The notes beneath the pieces were generated by a model. It saw only the letters and a program-made list of their open reading frames with translations, had not been told where the DNA came from and ran no database searches. A DNA stretch of 5,872 nucleotides, taken from assembly GCA_012031455.1 (NCBI GenBank), contig JAAUTM010000111.1, positions 1 to 5,872 on the forward strand, in the 5' to 3' direction. Positions 5,219-5,872 of the stretch are shown here, one piece after another (within the stretch, counting starts at the first letter, position 1; every line of letters starts with the position of its first letter). The position numbers and the translations under genes were made by a program. Source of the DNA: Phycisphaerales bacterium. GTDB lineage: Bacteria > Planctomycetota > Phycisphaerae > Phycisphaerales > Phycisphaeraceae.

Positions 5219-5872
5219 ATGTCCACCTCCGAGTTCATTCTTCCCGGTGCTGACCTTGATTTACGCGATCCAGCGGTGGTGGTCGATCTGTTTCAAAAGG
5301 CAGCCCAGCTCAATCTTGAATGTCCCCTTCGCCGGGGTTCGACGGTGTATCTGCCTGACCAAGGCACGTTGTGGATGCCCGGTGACCTGCACGACAACAG
5401 CCTGAACTTTTCACGCATTCTCAAACTCGCTCGGCTTCACCGCAAACCCGACACGCATCTGATCCTGCACGAACTGGTGCATGGGCCACGATTGGTCAAT
5501 GGCTGTGATCTTTCCATCCGTCTGGCAGCCGCATCGCAGCCTTGAAAGTGCAGTACCCCGGGCAGGTTCACCTCATGCTGGCCAACCACGATCTGGCGCA
5601 GGTGCTGGGCAATGAAATTCTCAAAGATGGACATGGGGTGGTGGCAGCGTTCAACGATGGTTTGGATTTTCTTTACGGGGAACAGGCCCCGCAGGTGCCT
5701 CGGCCTTCCGTGAATTTGTATTCAGTTACAACCTGGCGGTGCGTGGCAGCAACGGGTTGTTCTGCTCGCACAGTTTGCCTTCTCCTTCGCAGCGTGCACG
5801 ATTTGATCCCCACTGTGCTGGATCGTGTGCCCACGGTGGATGTGGACCTGGCGCCGGGCGGGTCGGCCTACA
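5219..5872 (+). CDS. Metallophosphoesterase-like protein, partial at window edge (three frameshifts)
   Basis: The fold family comprises two-metal phosphatases and nucleotidases. The restored part has 218 residues and runs off the window. Motifs occur in phosphoesterase order: GDLHDN (55-60) for GDxHG, HELVHG (84-89), ANHD (122-125) in place of GNHE, and LFCSHSLPSP (181-190) supplying a later histidine. The repaired frame reads smoothly, for example RLAARIAALK and FDPTVLDRV. I recall similar planctomycete proteins that match this order. Frames break at the CC run 5529-5530 (one C missing), near 5697 (one G missing, giving QVASAFREF) and at the CCCC run 5808-5811 (one extra C). Unrepaired, the ORF appears to stop at 5543-5545, after 108 residues. 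Start ATG 5219 is the first in frame and gives a natural N-terminus. Substrate unknown. Confidence is moderate because motifs 1 and 3 are variant and the C-terminal GHxH motif is outside the window. Confidence 0.75.

Noticed and set aside
139..5872. Programmed ribosomal frameshifting as the cause of the frame switches
   Set aside because: There are eleven events in six unrelated genes, both directions of shift occur, and there is no consistent slippery heptamer or downstream structure. Homopolymer sequencing error is simpler.

Overview
Organism and data quality. The window looks like metagenomic or draft DNA from a planctomycete. A release-factor-like GGQ protein, a class I glutamine amidotransferase, a QueC-like zinc protein, a Tat-exported superoxide dismutase and a phosphoesterase-like protein all resemble planctomycete versions I know; this comes from memory of the families, not a search. 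The dominant property is that six of the seven genes are interrupted by single-base indels, 11 in all by my reading, most of them in short homopolymers. Restoring the reading frame gives uninterrupted proteins of ordinary family length each time. The breaks are therefore best read as sequencing or consensus errors rather than real pseudogenes. Gene coordinates below span the whole restored gene.

Layout. Bases 1-138 are unresolved. Bases 139-860 (minus) encode an FkbM-type methyltransferase in AT-richer DNA. Bases 963-2182 (minus) hold a tight two-gene operon: the glutamine amidotransferase (1470-2182), then the release-factor-like gene (963-1466), which is the only uninterrupted gene. A 232-base divergent intergenic region follows, containing a 27-position imperfect hairpin (2294-2358). 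Bases 2415-3048 (plus) encode a QueC-like protein with an altered PP-loop. After a 9-base tandem repeat (3133-3168) and a plausible terminator (3208-3237) comes an AT-richer Gfo/Idh/MocA oxidoreductase (3257-4255, minus) that resembles Bacteroidetes (Chitinophagaceae-type) proteins. An 8-base tandem repeat (4301-4340) overlaps the stop codon of the superoxide dismutase (4324-5101, minus). A phosphoesterase-like gene (5219 to the window end, plus) is transcribed divergently from it.

How it fits together. The GC-rich genes look like a housekeeping or stress-related planctomycete backbone: oxidative defence, ribosome rescue, small-molecule or nucleotide chemistry. They do not form an obvious single pathway. 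The FkbM and Gfo/Idh genes differ in base composition and could be transferred genes. The Gfo/Idh block could also be an assembly misjoin, because low-complexity tandem repeats of a kind that can cause misjoins lie at both of its edges. I see no convincing new multi-gene defence or mobile system. The most unusual items are the altered QueC-like protein, the hairpin upstream of it, and the repeat-bounded foreign-looking block.
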